Source: Strongylocentrotus purpuratus (lineage: Eukaryota; Echinodermata; Echinoidea; Camarodonta; Strongylocentrotidae). From it: DNA of 64,000 bases. Below the pieces are notes generated by a model. It was not told the origin of the DNA. It saw nothing but the letters and a program-made list of their open reading frames with translations, and made no database searches. The stretch's first letter is position 1. Each line of letters begins with the position of its first letter. Below are positions 1 through 11,296 of this stretch, one piece after another. The translations under genes were made by a program, and so were the position numbers. Where the stretch lies: contig NW_022145605.1 in assembly GCF_000002235.5 (NCBI RefSeq), forward strand, positions 919,321 to 983,320, written 5' to 3'.

Positions 1-1382
1 CTCTCAATTACTTTCGTAGTAAAATACCAGGTAATGACCTAAAATGCCCCAGATATGTATGTTGTAGCCAACATTTTGACATTGTATCGCATGGAACGCC
101 TTAGAATGGTTTCAAGAGGGTTAAAACGCTGAAAAACATACGAAACAGTATATATCTGAGCCAAAAAGTGAATTTTATTATTTTATTTAGTAGACCTGTG
201 ACGTCACACAGAACGTCATCTTCGGCATCATAGGTCTTGGAAGCAACGTCTTCGGAAGCATTCGGATGCTCGGAAATGTCACCCAAACAAAGTTGAAAGT
301 TCAAGATGATCATGAGGCAAATGGCATCAATGATGGGTAAGTGAAAATGTGATTTTTTTTCTTCAAATTGATACAAAATTTGAGCGATTTTGAGCGAGTA
401 ACTTTTTAACTGTTTAGATTTTACACTACTCGAATCATTATTCGCTACGCAAAAGTGTAAATGTAGAAATCGCGTGAACTTGACCAGATTATTTAGCATG
501 TTGGCGCTTAAAATTAAAATGCCATGCACATGGTCATGGGAAAGTGTACCCACGTAGATCTAGTCCCTGCACATGTTATGATTCTTATTTCGCGGCGCTG
601 AAAATCGACCTGTATTGCCGGACACCGTGTTATGTCTATGGCGAAACGCAAAAGTCGCGAGTCGCGCGAGAAGAAAATGCACGGAAAACAAATAGCAAAA
701 TGACATTCTCAAAACAAACTTGACAGCCATTCACTTTGCACGGGCATTAGGAAAATTGGATTATTTCATGAAAAAGGCATGTATTTGTCACTCATACGTT
801 AGGCTAAGTTAGATGTGTAAATTTTCTAAGTTTTTTTTTGTGTACTTACGATGCGTCATACATTTCTTGATCACCCCACTCGACTTGCACATTCGATACG
901 TGTAGTCCCGCGCGTAGAACGCGCGTCCGGTAATTCAATAGTGTCCGGTAATACCATGCGTGGGCATACGTGTTCATCTCGTATGACGGGGGCCCTATTA
1001 CCATTACCGTCCACAATTATTTCAGGTCCTCAATTTGTCGATCAAAACATGAAATCTACGAGTAGGTTTATGATAAAAAAGAAACTTCTGTATTTTTATT
1101 CCCTGGAATGGCACTCCGTATCAACCTACCAGTTTGTTTATATCGCTGTTCAAAATGACCCTAACCTTGTCGTAGTCTTCTTTTTCGTGCTCACAAAATC
1201 GGTATCAGAGGTATTTCCGGACGGGTTGAGTACCCGGACACCGCGCATTAGAACGGCGCAATACGCGTCGGGGAAACATCGCGCGCAGTTGCAAACAGAC
1301 ACCCGGTGACGCAGCTGTTATTTTTCTTCGCATAAATCCTGATTTTGCATGGAAATTCTAATGCTTATTATTTGGAAATTAC

Positions 1383-1498
1383 GTTTTTTGGCAACATATT
1401 CTGAAAAAACGCGCAAAATTAAGTGTCCGGTTACTCAATTATGTTTTTTGGCAACATATTCTGAAAAAACGCACAAAATTAAGTGTCCGGTTACTCAA
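1383..1498. repeat. 60-bp tandem duplication with GTGTCCGGT motif
   Basis: Two adjacent copies of a 60-base unit, differing by a few bases, each ending in a GTGTCCGGTTACTCAA segment. The same GTCCGG/CCGGAC word recurs at about 617, 944, 1217, 1240 and 1424, in both orientations, so the first 1.6 kb is probably a decayed mobile element with internal repeats. I found no matching element ends. No convincing gene is present in 1-1640. Confidence 0.6.
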
Positions 1499-1999
1499 GT
1501 CCCCACCCTACCTATTACCGTCCAAAATTTCCTTGAGGTGTTGTTAGGTCAGTCCCCTCATACAAAGGACAGACATCATTACCAGCATATTTTCATGCGG
1601 TGAATTCACGTCAACCGGGCAGGATATGAACTATTGCTTGTCAGGCGGATTCCTGACTAGGAGCTCTCCATGTTTGTGCTCACCGAGATCTTAACACGAT
1701 ATTAATGAACATTTACATCACATATACAACCATTTTTTACTTACGATGTCAGTGTTTTCAAGCAATTTCTGTCCATAACGGGCATCGCTTGAACACTTCT
1801 TCTTCGTAGGGAACTGCTGAAACTGAATGCGCATGCACGATACTGTAATAGACATGTATACTCTTATACTTGGCGTATTTATGCATACATTCTATATTAA
1901 TAATTTACCAGTGTCTTTCAAAGATTACTTCAAAAGGCGCTCTGATACTTACCATTACTAAACAACACAAATTAATGATCTTTCTCATACACTCAATAA

Positions 2000-2117
2000 G
2001 AAAGCTTTCTCTGATCATGGTATACAAGCAGCCGGCCTAATCCTTTCGAATTCACTCCCTAAACTAATCAAAGAATCAAAAAATACAAAACACTTTCGAA
2101 ACCTACTTAAACGTTAG
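2000..2117 (+). pseudogene. LINE reverse-transcriptase 3' end (fragment)
   Basis: One frame reads AFSDHGIQAAG, then LSNSLPKLIKES and FRNLLKR before a stop at 2115-2117. This matches the usual C-terminal pattern of animal non-LTR reverse transcriptases (aromatic residue, then NSLP, then a short helix ending F..LLK). The upstream part of the same frame is closed by stops, so only the last 40 or so residues remain. The family (CR1, Jockey or RTE type) cannot be settled from this much. The sequence from 2118 to about 3600 holds nothing I can support as a gene. Confidence 0.5.
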
Positions 2118-3679
2118 CTGATTAGTAATTATGAGTAATTTCTTTAGAGCATGTCCACATTTGTCTTGTCGTAATGGTTTTTGTCAGAGTCTTTTTTACG
2201 CGTTCAACTTTTGTTAATTGTTTCTTTTTTCTGTGTATATCATGCATTGTATACATATTTTTGTAAAGGTGTGGGCTACTTTCGGGCCTTACTGGCTCTC
2301 CGGCTCATTCCTCCATTTGTCAGTCTTTGTATTTTACTGTTATTTTGAGGTGTTTAGGTCTATATTTTATCATTGTAAATTTTGTTGGAAACAAGGAAAA
2401 TCAGCCATTTTGACAAAAAAATTGGATGAAAAGTTGCGAGTGCAGTGAGTGAGCGAGAAGCTGAGAACAAATAATTTCCATGTTTTTTAATCGAAAAATT
2501 TAATGTCAAAAACACAATAAAAAATGCTGACTTACCGACCCTCCCTGGAAGGTTTGACCGCCATTTTTTTTGTCACCTAATAGGTATAATTTTGTGAAAA
2601 ATGGATGTGTATTAACAAATATTAGGGCGTGTGAAATCACTTTCACCTTTGGGGCTATTATACATGTAAGACTATGTATTTCACCATAAATTTACCTCTG
2701 CACCTCTGACAAATTTGTTGTAGGCCAGAGCATATGAAAAAATATGTTACAAACAACACACTCACTTGGCATGCTTTGATGTCATTGGTTGCAAAATCTT
2801 GCATTTTCCTTTAAAAGGTCATTTTACCAATTAAAAATTATTTAAGGTTCTCATAATTTTGTAGACTTTAAAAGAAAAAAATCCAACTACCCATAACACA
2901 CGTGTAATACCAACATCTCAAAAGTTACTGCTGGCTACTTGAGTGCACATAGCAATCAGTGATTCTTAGTATAAATTGCTCTCATCATGACTACCACTAG
3001 TACACTCATAGTCATCTTCCCTATCCTTTCCACTTTCAGCAATATGTCGCTATAGTTTCTCAGAGTATAAGTCATACCCATCATAAATTGGCACATAATG
3101 CTCTGTAAACTTGTCTTTCTGCTTTCAGCAATGCCTAGTCATCATCCCATTCCAACAGCTACCCGTCTGTGATCCCTCTGACGTTCAATTCTGCCTGCCA
3201 CTGCGTGCCCTCCGACCTTCAATTCTGCCTGCGAACTCCACTTGATAGCACTGGATCATCAGGTATGTAATGCCTTCCTATCATGTCTTACCATTACATT
3301 ATCCTTTTTTCTGACCATCTGGGCAATGTGGGGGAATTTATGTCTCGCATCATGTATGTGCTTTGAAAGTCATCCAAAATTATTGTCATCCTGCGCGTCA
3401 GGTGGGCTTTTAAGTCTCATCAAAGCCTATTTTGAGGTAGGGCTGAAATAAACATGTCGAGTGAATTTTAACCATTGTTGATTTTCTTGATAAATGGTTG
3501 ATAAATTCCTTGCTAAGAATCTATAAATTGGCTCATGCAATCCTGATACTTCTTTAGGACTGAAAAAGCAAGTTTCAATAATATTTGCACTGATGAAAAT
3601 GAATATTACAAAAAGTGCTTCATTGGATTGACCATTTCTGCAGTGAAATTGACTACTGCCACGAATCAAGGCCAACTAA

Positions 3680-4500
3680 GCTATCATTTGGGCTAGTTTC
3701 TCCTACATGTTTGAGGACCATGGCATCCTGTATCCTGAGGACACGTACAACAACCTGGCCTACCTTGATCTGGCGACATTATGCCCATGTGGCCAACATT
3801 GGGAAACTGGACCACAGTTCAAAGCTGGCATATGGCACTATCCAGCCCAAATTGGTGAACACTTTGTTCCGACTGTGCCTCGCCTCTTTGTAGCGATGAA
3901 GTCCAGCACAAACGTACAGGTATGTGATAGGAAGTTCCAAGTTTCATACTTGGCCAAGTATGCTGCAGGCGTAGAAGAGAGACGCCCTGTGCAGCTTTCC
4001 ACAACCACAAGCCCAGGTCAGGTATTGGTACAAGCACACAACCTCATCAATACAAAAATATCAGGCCAGCGCATGCACCCTCTCAATGACAGATCTGCAG
4101 CCCTTGCCAGAGAACTGGCGCTTACTGAGATGATATGGTATGCACTTCGCTTCCCATATGTCATCTCCAGCACCACATACGTCCATGCATCCACTAAATC
4201 ACCCGAGTGTCGCTCTGCCATCTTCAAGCACAGACGCCCTAATCTTCAAGATCACCAACGAGAACAAGATGGTGGTGGTGGACTGCCACAGACAGCTGCT
4301 GACCGATTGGCCCTACCACCGTGGCGGCAATTCACACCATCTCAGGTTACTGCCATCTGTAGTCACCACCAAGGCCAGTACTACCTAGACAACACCACCG
4401 CGTTTTCAATTAGACCACCAGAGCTCCTTCTCTTTTCCACTTTGGAAACCTACTTACGCTGGTTCACGTGGAGAAGGATCCTAAAGCACATCTCGATCCA
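3680..4500 (+). pseudogene. Helicase-associated N-terminal region of mobile element
   Basis: An open frame begins after a stop at 3677 and reads through a cysteine pair (LCPCGQHW), a VPRLF segment, and FQVSYLAKYAAGVEE at about 3937-3985. That last segment resembles the [YF]..KY..KG patch of the replication/helicase-associated proteins of Helitron-type elements. A later stretch contains FSIRPPELLLF, another pattern common just before PIF1-like helicase domains. The coding signal changes frame a small number of times, so this region is decayed or has assembly errors. I read it as the N-terminal part of the same protein as the helicase at 4468-6661. The link to Helitrons is inference: I see no HUH replication-nuclease motif. 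Confidence 0.5.
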
Positions 4501-6661
4501 ATCCTAAACGCTTCTCATCTTATTGACGGTGTTGGTCGTTGTGTTCGCATTCGTGCTGCTCATGTCTCGCATGCTGCATCCTACATCCATGCCCTCACAA
4601 CCAGCCCTGATCCAAATATCGCTGTCATTGCTATGGATCTACATGCCCACATATTTGGCCCTGTGCAACAACAACAACAACAACAGGAGGTTCCTGCAAC
4701 TCAACACTACCAGCGATTCGTTGACATAGCAGACGTGAGACGCAATGTAGTTGTCTTCAAGGCACCATTCCCATCAAATCTACCTGAATTCTTTGTCCAC
4801 ATCATCTTGACCATGGGACACTTCAGTACTGAACAAGACATATATGGTCAACCAAACATGACTGCAGCCTTAAGGGCAGCGAAACTGATTAGTGATAATG
4901 GGCGTGATGAAACTGATGTCAAGAACATCGCCCGTGCATATGTCACAGACCAACTGCTTTGGTATCCTTTTGGTTCACAAACATTCAGCAAGCACCTCAG
5001 TGATGCCCTTCATACGTTGCGCACTATACTGCTTGACCCGCAAGTAAACATTGCGCTCCCGTCAACTACAGAAGAAGACATTGCAGATTCTGTTAGACAT
5101 GACCTTATCCGGCATGAACGTTTCCTACGAGATACTGCTATAGATGCCTTGGGAGGAGAACCTATTCCCAATTTCCCAGACATTGAACACTTCATAGAAG
5201 GAGCAGTTGAGTTCCTACCTCAAATTACACCAATCAGAAATCAAAGTGCAGCATCATTAGAAGAACAGAACAGGGCACTCAATACATGCATTACAGCAAT
5301 AAACACATTACACAATAACCAACCCAGTAGCCGTAATTGCTTCGAACTTGTTGGTCCCCCTGGAGCAGGGAAAACACTCCTTGCTCCTTGCAAATACGTA
5401 TGCCCTCTCCAAGAATATGCCATCACTCTTGGCAGCCATAACCTCCGAACGAGCAAGACGCCTTGGAGGCACCCATATCCATATGCTCTTTCACATTCCG
5501 GTCTTAAATGCCAATGTCCAAACAGTGCAAAACATCGTGTCCAAAGCTCTCTTGAGTCTTTCAAAGAAACCTGTACAACTGGCTATGCTGCAGCGACTAA
5601 AAGTGCTATTCATAGAAGAAATAGGCCTACTTTCAGCTCAGCTCTTTGCTGCTCTTGACAACATCCTCAGATATGTTACAGGCTCCAACAAGCCAATGGC
5701 AGGCATTTTGGTCATAGCCACTGGAGATCCATACCAGTTGGCTCCAGTTGATGGCACACCCTTTTGGGCCAGTCACCATCTTATGACCTCTTTCCACATT
5801 ATCACAATGAGCCACTATGTCAGAGCATGCCAAGATGCAGACCTACAGCAACTTATACAGATACTGCGCAATGTCAACATCACGAAGGAGGACATTGAGA
5901 AGTTCATCCACATCATTGGAAATCGATGCCTGCCTCATGCTGTACCATCATGGGATGATGTACCACATCATGCCTTGAAAATCGTGGGTACTAAGGCTGC
6001 CTGCGAAGAAATAATTGGCAGATACATTGCACAAAAACAATCTGACCCAACTGTACAATGCAAAACATTCCTTGCTACTGATGAGGTTGAGACTACTCAA
6101 GGGGTATGGGGCCATGCCAATGCCAATGTTCAATTCCAGCTTGACAAAGCCTGTCTTGAGCCTAAGAAGTTGGTACTATTTAAGGGACAGGTACTTCGAC
6201 TGGCATACAACAATACTGTTGCAACAAATGAACTACCTCGCTTCTCTCAAGGTCAACTCTGTATTGTTATGGACTTGCCAAATGAAACTGAACAGCTGCG
6301 TTTGATGCTTGTCCCACCGGGAGTACGGCAAATCCCAGAACATGTGCAAAATAACCATCCCTGGCCGTTATTCTCCCTTTCACCAACTCAGGCACCCTTA
6401 GTCATTGTTGGGAAGGGTCATACTAAAGCACGCCGCATCCAATTCCGTGTAACCTACTATGTTTGTAGCACGGTGCACAAGGCACTCGGGGAGACATGTC
6501 CACAAATTGCTACTCAGATTTCAAGTCAACAACGCAAGTACCGACTTTGGGAAAGAGACCAGTTATTGGTCCTCATCAGTCGAGTCAAAAACTTGGACAG
6601 CATAATATTTGTGACGCATGATCGCAATGACACCATCATGGGCATAAGGAAACTGCTTTAG
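4468..6661 (+). pseudogene. PIF1-like SF1 DNA helicase
   Basis: This codes for a superfamily 1B DNA helicase of the PIF1/RecD type, which unwinds DNA 5' to 3' using ATP. The helicase motifs are in order: Walker A GPPGAGKT (5353-5376), Walker B LFIEEIG (about 5606-5626), motif III ATGDPYQLAPV (from 5717), a T.HK motif STVHKALGET (about 6467-6496), and the C-terminal LLVLISRVKN (about 6563-6592). A CAA run encodes a short polyglutamine near 4668-4685. The frame changes once shortly after Walker A, so the gene is broken here or contains an assembly error. Host PIF1 genes have many introns, whereas this is intronless. It is followed in the same frame by a GIY-YIG nuclease domain, so it looks like the replication protein of a mobile element and not the host helicase. 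Confidence 0.8.
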
Positions 6662-7159
6662 AATACTCCACAATGGTTACACCACATCAAAAACATTCTC
6701 TCTGCACTGGACAATACAACCCCATCAGCCACAATTCAACATACCCATGACCCCTATCCCCCTACAATTCGAATGCAACAGTTACCTGACAGCAGCATTG
6801 GCTTTGTTTACATGTTGGTGAGCAACACCCATCGCAACTTTGCATATGTTGGTGAAACAGCATGTATCCAACGCAGACTCCAACAACACAACACTGGTCA
6901 TGGTTCGAACTTTACGAACAACCCCCAACTTCGCCCTTGGATGTGCTTTGTGCTAGTGTACCGATTTCCAGAGAATGGTGACCATCAGGCAAACATCACT
7001 GCCAGGAAGAGCTTTGAATATCAATGGCACACACTCAACGCTCAAGATCCCCTTCCAAACACTCGCACCATCTACACGAATGGCTTAATTGTCTTCAACC
7101 GCATGCGTCAACGCTACCCAAATCTAATTTGGGAGGACTTCGGACAATTTCACCCATGA
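6662..7159 (+). CDS. GIY-YIG endonuclease domain
   Basis: GIY-YIG domains cut DNA in homing endonucleases, repair enzymes (UvrC, SLX1) and Penelope elements. The pattern here is VYMLVSNTHRNFAYVGET, then RRLQQHN.G.GS, and a later glutamate in SFEYQW, which fits the catalytic tyrosines, arginine and glutamate of the family. The ATG at 6773 gives 128 residues. The same frame is open back to the stop that ends the helicase (6659-6661), so in related copies the two domains may be one protein, with the nuclease as its C-terminus. The protein ends at 7157-7159, just upstream of a strong hairpin. The domain call is firm; whether this copy is expressed is unknown. Confidence 0.75.
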   Translation, partial: NTPQWLHHIKNILSALDNTTPSATIQHTHDPYPPTIRMQQLPDSSIGFVYMLVSNTHRNFAYVGETACIQRRLQQHNTGHGSNFTNNPQLRPWMCFVLVYRFPENGDHQANITARKSFEYQWHTLNAQDPLPNTRTIYTNGLIVFNRMRQRYPNLIWEDFGQFHP

Positions 7160-7223
7160 AGAACTCCAGCCAATGTGAGTACAGACACTATCCCAACATT
7201 CACTTCCAACATCAAAATCAGTA

Positions 7224-7267
7224 GGTGAGAGGATGTATTCCCCGTATGGGTAATGCATCCTCTCACC
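7224..7267. other. 44-base near-perfect hairpin after GIY-YIG
   Basis: The arms GGTGAGAGGATG and CATCCTCTCACC pair, and the stem continues towards a loop of about four bases, with roughly 18 of 20 positions paired. It lies 65 bases after the nuclease stop codon. Helitrons carry a small hairpin close to their 3' end, but those are normally shorter and followed by CTRR, which I do not see here. It could be an element end, an RNA 3'-end signal or a recognition site. Confidence 0.7.
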
Positions 7268-7559
7268 ACCAGAATCCTTCATCAACAACAGTCATCCTCC
7301 AAGCACAGGAACATTACACAAAATTATGTGCAACATCAAAACAGTTCAAGACATGTACCAGTAGGCCTACATTAAAATCCCTTCAGCATGCCTTCAACAA
7401 ACACTGCATGTAGCCAAAGTAATTGTACCTGTTGATTTTGCTAACACCTTAATCTTTTAATTATTGTCCAACACTAGCATTAACCTGTAACTCATACCCC
7501 CAAATCTTCATATCAGAAAGATGTAATATATAGATTTCATTCTTATTCCAGATATCACC

Positions 7560-8861
7560 ATGCTAGCACAATACCTTGAAGCAGGGGACCTTGATGCAGC
7601 CATGGCAATATTTAATCATCCCACGGTGACTAACGTGACATTATCAGAAGTCTTGACCACCACATCAGAGAACACAAGGTTGACAGCCCAAGTGCTCTCA
7701 GTGAAGAAACCCAAGCCCAAGAAGCTCCAAAAAGATGGCAACAAATTTTCCAAAGTAGAAAAAAAGTATGACCGGCTTGTTCTCCTCAGGTAAAAACATA
7801 ACATTCGAGGGGGGGGGGGGGGGCAGTGTCATTACACCGTGTACACCATGCACGTGTGAAAAAAAAACGCGTAAAAACGGTTGTTTTTCATAGTAGGACG
7901 ATGTACGCGCGTACATTGAAAAGGGTATCAAAATCGCCAAAATCACGAAATAAGGGTATACTTTTAACAGAATGTTTACTTCAAAAGGGTATCTTTTCAA
8001 ACTTTAATACTTGTTTAGGGTATCCTGAGATTGACTTTCAATTACGTGTTTAGGGTCCATTTTGAAAGTCCATACACGCGCATGGTGTACACCTTGTAAT
8101 GACACTGCCCCCCCCCCCCCCCCGACATAACATTCCAACTACCAACCAATTGTAATCATATCTTTTATGTCAGTCAGCAGGCTTCCCCTCAAAACAGTAC
8201 TTATCAACCAGAATTGTGAGGCCTATTGCAACAGGACACCTCTACTATGCTTGTCCATCTCAAATACCACCAACATTGTAACATTACGTAGTCACAGTTA
8301 CAAACACTATAAGTTTCACACACTACCTAAATATCTCTGTATCAATCTTTCAGAGAACTCACCGAAGGTGACCTCTTCTATCTCCTCACCGAAACACCCA
8401 TGGATACAAGACAACTCTTCAAAATCCAGAACTACACTTGGATTGGAGCAACCGTTGGGTTATTTGAGGCTGAATACAACACCATGCTGAACCACGTTCC
8501 CATCATAAAGCTCGACCAGCCACTTCTGCCCATAATACCTACAGTTATCTACCACATCACAAGACCATTTGTCGCAGAGTACTCAGATAATCTCATCCCA
8601 AGACCTCTTTACATCAACCAAGCCACACTTACTGTCACCAAAGCTAATGTTATCATCGGTTGTGGAGCAGACTTTTGTGACAGCCAACATAACGTCAACA
8701 CTCAATGCCCAGCTACCGTCACCCAGGACATAGCGAAGCGAGTGATACAATGCCGCATTACATCCACAGAGGCTAATATAAGCAACTCTCCATTCACCTC
8801 TGCATCCTTTTCAAGACTCTTCCTCTCAGCACATGCAATGAACATGCACTGGTATATCTGA
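7560..8861 (+). CDS. Two-exon gene of unknown function
   Basis: Exon 1 is 7560-7789 and exon 2 is 8354-8861, joined across a GT...AG intron (donor CAG|GTAAAA, acceptor TCTTTCAG). The reading frame runs through the junction without a stop and gives 245 residues. The first exon is lysine-rich near its end (KKPKPKKL). The second contains YTWIGATVGLFEAEYN and a cysteine-containing patch, GCGADFCDSQ followed by CP and a later C, which could bind metal. I do not recognise the family. It lies just downstream of the GIY-YIG domain on the same strand, so it may be the second gene of that element, for example a DNA-binding accessory protein, but that is inference. The start was chosen as the first ATG of the open frame. 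The intron carries a MITE. Confidence 0.6.
7807..8124. mobile_element. MITE with poly-G ends inside an intron
   Basis: The two ends match as inverted repeats: a long G run, then GCAGTGTCATTACA, then GTGTACACCATGC. An 11-base direct repeat, ACATAACATTC, lies immediately outside both ends (7796-7806 and 8125-8135) and looks like the target duplication. The element is 318 bases, has no gene, and lies entirely within the intron of the two-exon gene, so it leaves the coding sequence intact. The superfamily is not assigned. Confidence 0.75.
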
Positions 8862-9139
8862 AAGAAATGTGCTCCCTGATTATTACCGCAGTGCGCTTAA
8901 CTGCGCATAAATACGGTACAACTCAGTTTATGATAACTTCCGTCCCATGTACATGTGTATGTGTAATATTTAATAAAGCATTATTTCATCACACCGATTT
9001 CTCAGCCATCCTTATGTACATCTACATGGACTATTGCTGCACTCTGTTCCCATACTGCTGTGGCCTTGTCCAATCTTCAATATCACCCTGCCTCTGGTTT
9101 TTCACTTGCTCCCATAATCGCTTCACTGGTAAAGAGATA

Positions 9140-9325
9140 CAATGCACTCTCGTTATAAAGAAGTCCTTGGGACCCATGAAATTGTTTCTTTATAACGAAA
9201 TTTCTTTATATCAGGGCTGCCAAAACAATAGAATACAAAGGAAATCCAAGATATGGGACCAGAGATTTTACTTCTTTAAAATGAAATTTTGTTATATCAG
9301 TGTTCTTTATAACGAGAGTGCACTG
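9140..9325. mobile_element. pogo/mariner-like MITE, copy A
   Basis: A 186-base non-autonomous element with ends CAATGCACTCTCGTTATA and the complement of CAGTGCACTCTCGTTATA, flanked on both sides by TA. TA duplication and a CAGTG start are typical of pogo/Tigger-type elements. A second copy lies at 9778-9966. Confidence 0.75.
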
Positions 9326-9327
9326 TA

Positions 9328-9777
9328 AGTGAATGAGGGAACAACTTCTTGAGGGGAGTGTACCTGTAAGGGCATTCCAATACTGCCACGACACTTCCCC
9401 CTATACTCCTCTCGAGAGGTTGTTCCCTTGTTCCAATACTTGCTTCACTTGAGAGTGATGACATACATCATATGTGAATGAGTGAATCGCCATTGTGAAG
9501 GGAGTGTACTTCCTCCTGGCCCATACATGTACTCCTCCACCAATGCTTCACGTTTGGACCATCATTGATAAAAAAAAATAGTAATTATCTTAAATACTGT
9601 ATATACTTTGGAGGTCAACAGACTTTTCCTAAATATAAACGTTACACTTATGTCAGACCACTCAACACACGGTCCATGGTGTCATTGTCTTTTATTGGTC
9701 ACTGCCACGGGCGTGGAGGGATATCTTATCCACATTCTTAACATCCTGCATATCCTTCACCTCTAAAACACCATGTA
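9328..9777. other. Spacer between two MITE copies
   Basis: No gene seen. It contains an imperfect inverted repeat: GGGAACAACTTCTTGAGGGG near 9340 pairs with sequence near 9405-9427 ending TTGTTCCC. This is probably another short decayed TIR element. Confidence 0.35.
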
Positions 9778-9966
9778 CAGTGCACTCTCATTATAAAGAA
9801 GTCCTCGGGACCCATGAAATTTCTTTATAATCAAATTTCTTTATACATGTATCAGGGTTGCAAAAACAATAGAATACAAAGGGAATCCCACATGTGGGAC
9901 CAGAGATTTTACTTCTTTATAATGAAATTTTGTTATATCGGTGTTCTTTATAACGAGAGTGCACTG
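9778..9966. mobile_element. pogo/mariner-like MITE, copy B
   Basis: A 189-base second copy of the 9140-9325 element in the same orientation, with ends CAGTGCACTCTCATTATA and the complement of CAGTGCACTCTCGTTATA, flanked by TA. The two copies share nearly all of their interior, so the family was probably active fairly recently. Confidence 0.8.
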
Positions 9967-10615
9967 TAAACATTTCTCCACCACATTATCGCACATCAAA
10001 TAAGCACAATTCCAACACGTAAAAAAACCCCGAAGCGCCCGACGAAGTTATTTAGAATTTTCATTATTGTTGGGATATCCATGCATAATAGGATTTGCAC
10101 ATGTCTATACCCATCATGCTTCCACCCCCCCCCCCCCCGGATGCACCACAACATGTATAAATCTACAGGTAGCCCCTTTCATCTGGCCAGACGCAACACA
10201 TGGCATCTATCTCTAGTTCCGAAAACTCTGGATGGAGCGGCTGAAGTAGAAGGAGACTGACAAAAAGAGACAGCTGCGTTTATTTCATTTCCCCCTCATA
10301 ACTTGAAATACAGTGTATTTATCTACAAGTAAGATAGTACATGAAAGCTGTTATTAGGTATACTAGACATGAATTTCAATGATATATAAAACAAGAAGTG
10401 CTTATCAGATTCAATGCATTGGTTATACAGGTAGGATGATTCTATTCACAAAGGGGATTTCACCGTTATTGGAGGAAGCACATTACTAGCCAAACCTTTC
10501 TGGAGGCAGTGAACCACAGTAAAAAAAAAAATGCAATAAAAATATTGTTGGATACATCAACCTTACCTTATAATATAAATTTCATGTTCTACACAATATT
10601 TTAGATAAAGGATAC
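9967..10615. other. Intergenic, no gene seen
   Basis: AT-rich sequence with a C run at about 10125-10138. I find no exon, TIR pair or RNA gene that I can support. Confidence 0.4.
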
Positions 10616-11296
10616 CTTCAAAATGGCAGCCACATTGCTGGCCAGCCTTGCCTTATTGGCATCCCACACATCCAGGTTGTAATAATTCGTTTGAGCAGTA
10701 GATAGCCGATGGTTCATTGCTTCGGCTGTCTCTGCCCTTCTCCCTGGGTGTGTCACTGCCATCTAAAAGCAAATTGGGGATAAACCAATACAGGTTTTAT
10801 GTATTGTATATCTTTTCAGAGTCAAACAATGAATATTTCAAGATTGAAAGGTTGATCAACTATTTAATAGCACATTTATTTGTTTTATCAAACTGTCTAG
10901 TTCATGCAATACAAAGTATTATTGGGTGTTAAGAGAGACATTGCAAATAAATAAATCAATCATACAGTTGATAATATTTAATCATGAGTATTTACCATGC
11001 TGGACATCCACTTCCGAATCCCATTATTTGTGACTGCCCTCTGATCAAGGTATTTACATGTCTGTTTGATGGAGTATGTTATGGAGGACGAGGAGACTTG
11101 GGGGGGATTTCGTCGTGAAAAAGACATGTTTCGTACCCTGTTCATAGCCGAGGCATCTGGGCCTGATGTGCCTAATATATATGGAAAACCTTTCATACTG
11201 CTCCTTATTGAGACACACCCTCGCTGCCCCGTACTTCATAACGGTCTTGTGGTTTAGGACCTGCAGAGTAAGAGACATGGATACGTTAACCTGAAA
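10616..11296 (-). pseudogene. Tyrosine-recombinase-like protein, C-terminal part
   Basis: On the minus strand an exon from about 11262-11296 down to 10996 codes for VLNHKT...KYGAARVCL, a motif-bearing stretch typical of the XerC/Crypton-like tyrosine recombinase fold in animals (HKT, then G.A, then a helix ending IRP). It is followed by IKQTCKYLD and VTNNGIRKW, the expected place of the catalytic R box. A second exon, 10762-10616, continues in phase 0 with MNHRLSTAQTNYYNLD, which fits the H...TA..YY region. The junction is GT...AG on both sides (donor ATG|GTAAAT, acceptor TTTTAG). The first exon seems to change frame near a C run (about 11105), so it may be broken or contain a base-count error. 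More 5' exons would lie in or beyond the assembly gap. It is either a transposon-derived host gene or a Crypton-like relic. Confidence 0.6.

Larger units (their letters stand above)
3600..8870 (+). mobile_element. Putative helicase/GIY-YIG mobile element (limits uncertain)
   Basis: This is the unit formed by the PIF1-like helicase, the GIY-YIG domain, the hairpin and the downstream two-exon gene, all on one strand and close together. I could not find terminal inverted repeats or a target duplication, so the limits are only those of the recognisable parts. Without a visible transposase, a rolling-circle or homing-type mechanism is possible. No capsid, integrase or polymerase gene was seen nearby, which argues against a Polinton-type element. 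Confidence 0.4.

Noticed and set aside
101-553. 150-residue minus-strand open frame
   Set aside because: A middle part looks moderately coding-like (DISEHPNASEDVASKTYDAEDD), but there is no good splice acceptor, start context or recognised domain.
851-1309. 152-residue plus-strand open frame
   Set aside because: No domain, and it overlaps the GTCCGG repeat words.
3130-3262. Possible exon between TTTCAG and GTATGT
   Set aside because: All frames carry stops or show no continuity with the helicase region; the CTTCAATTCTGCCTGC duplication suggests a repeat.
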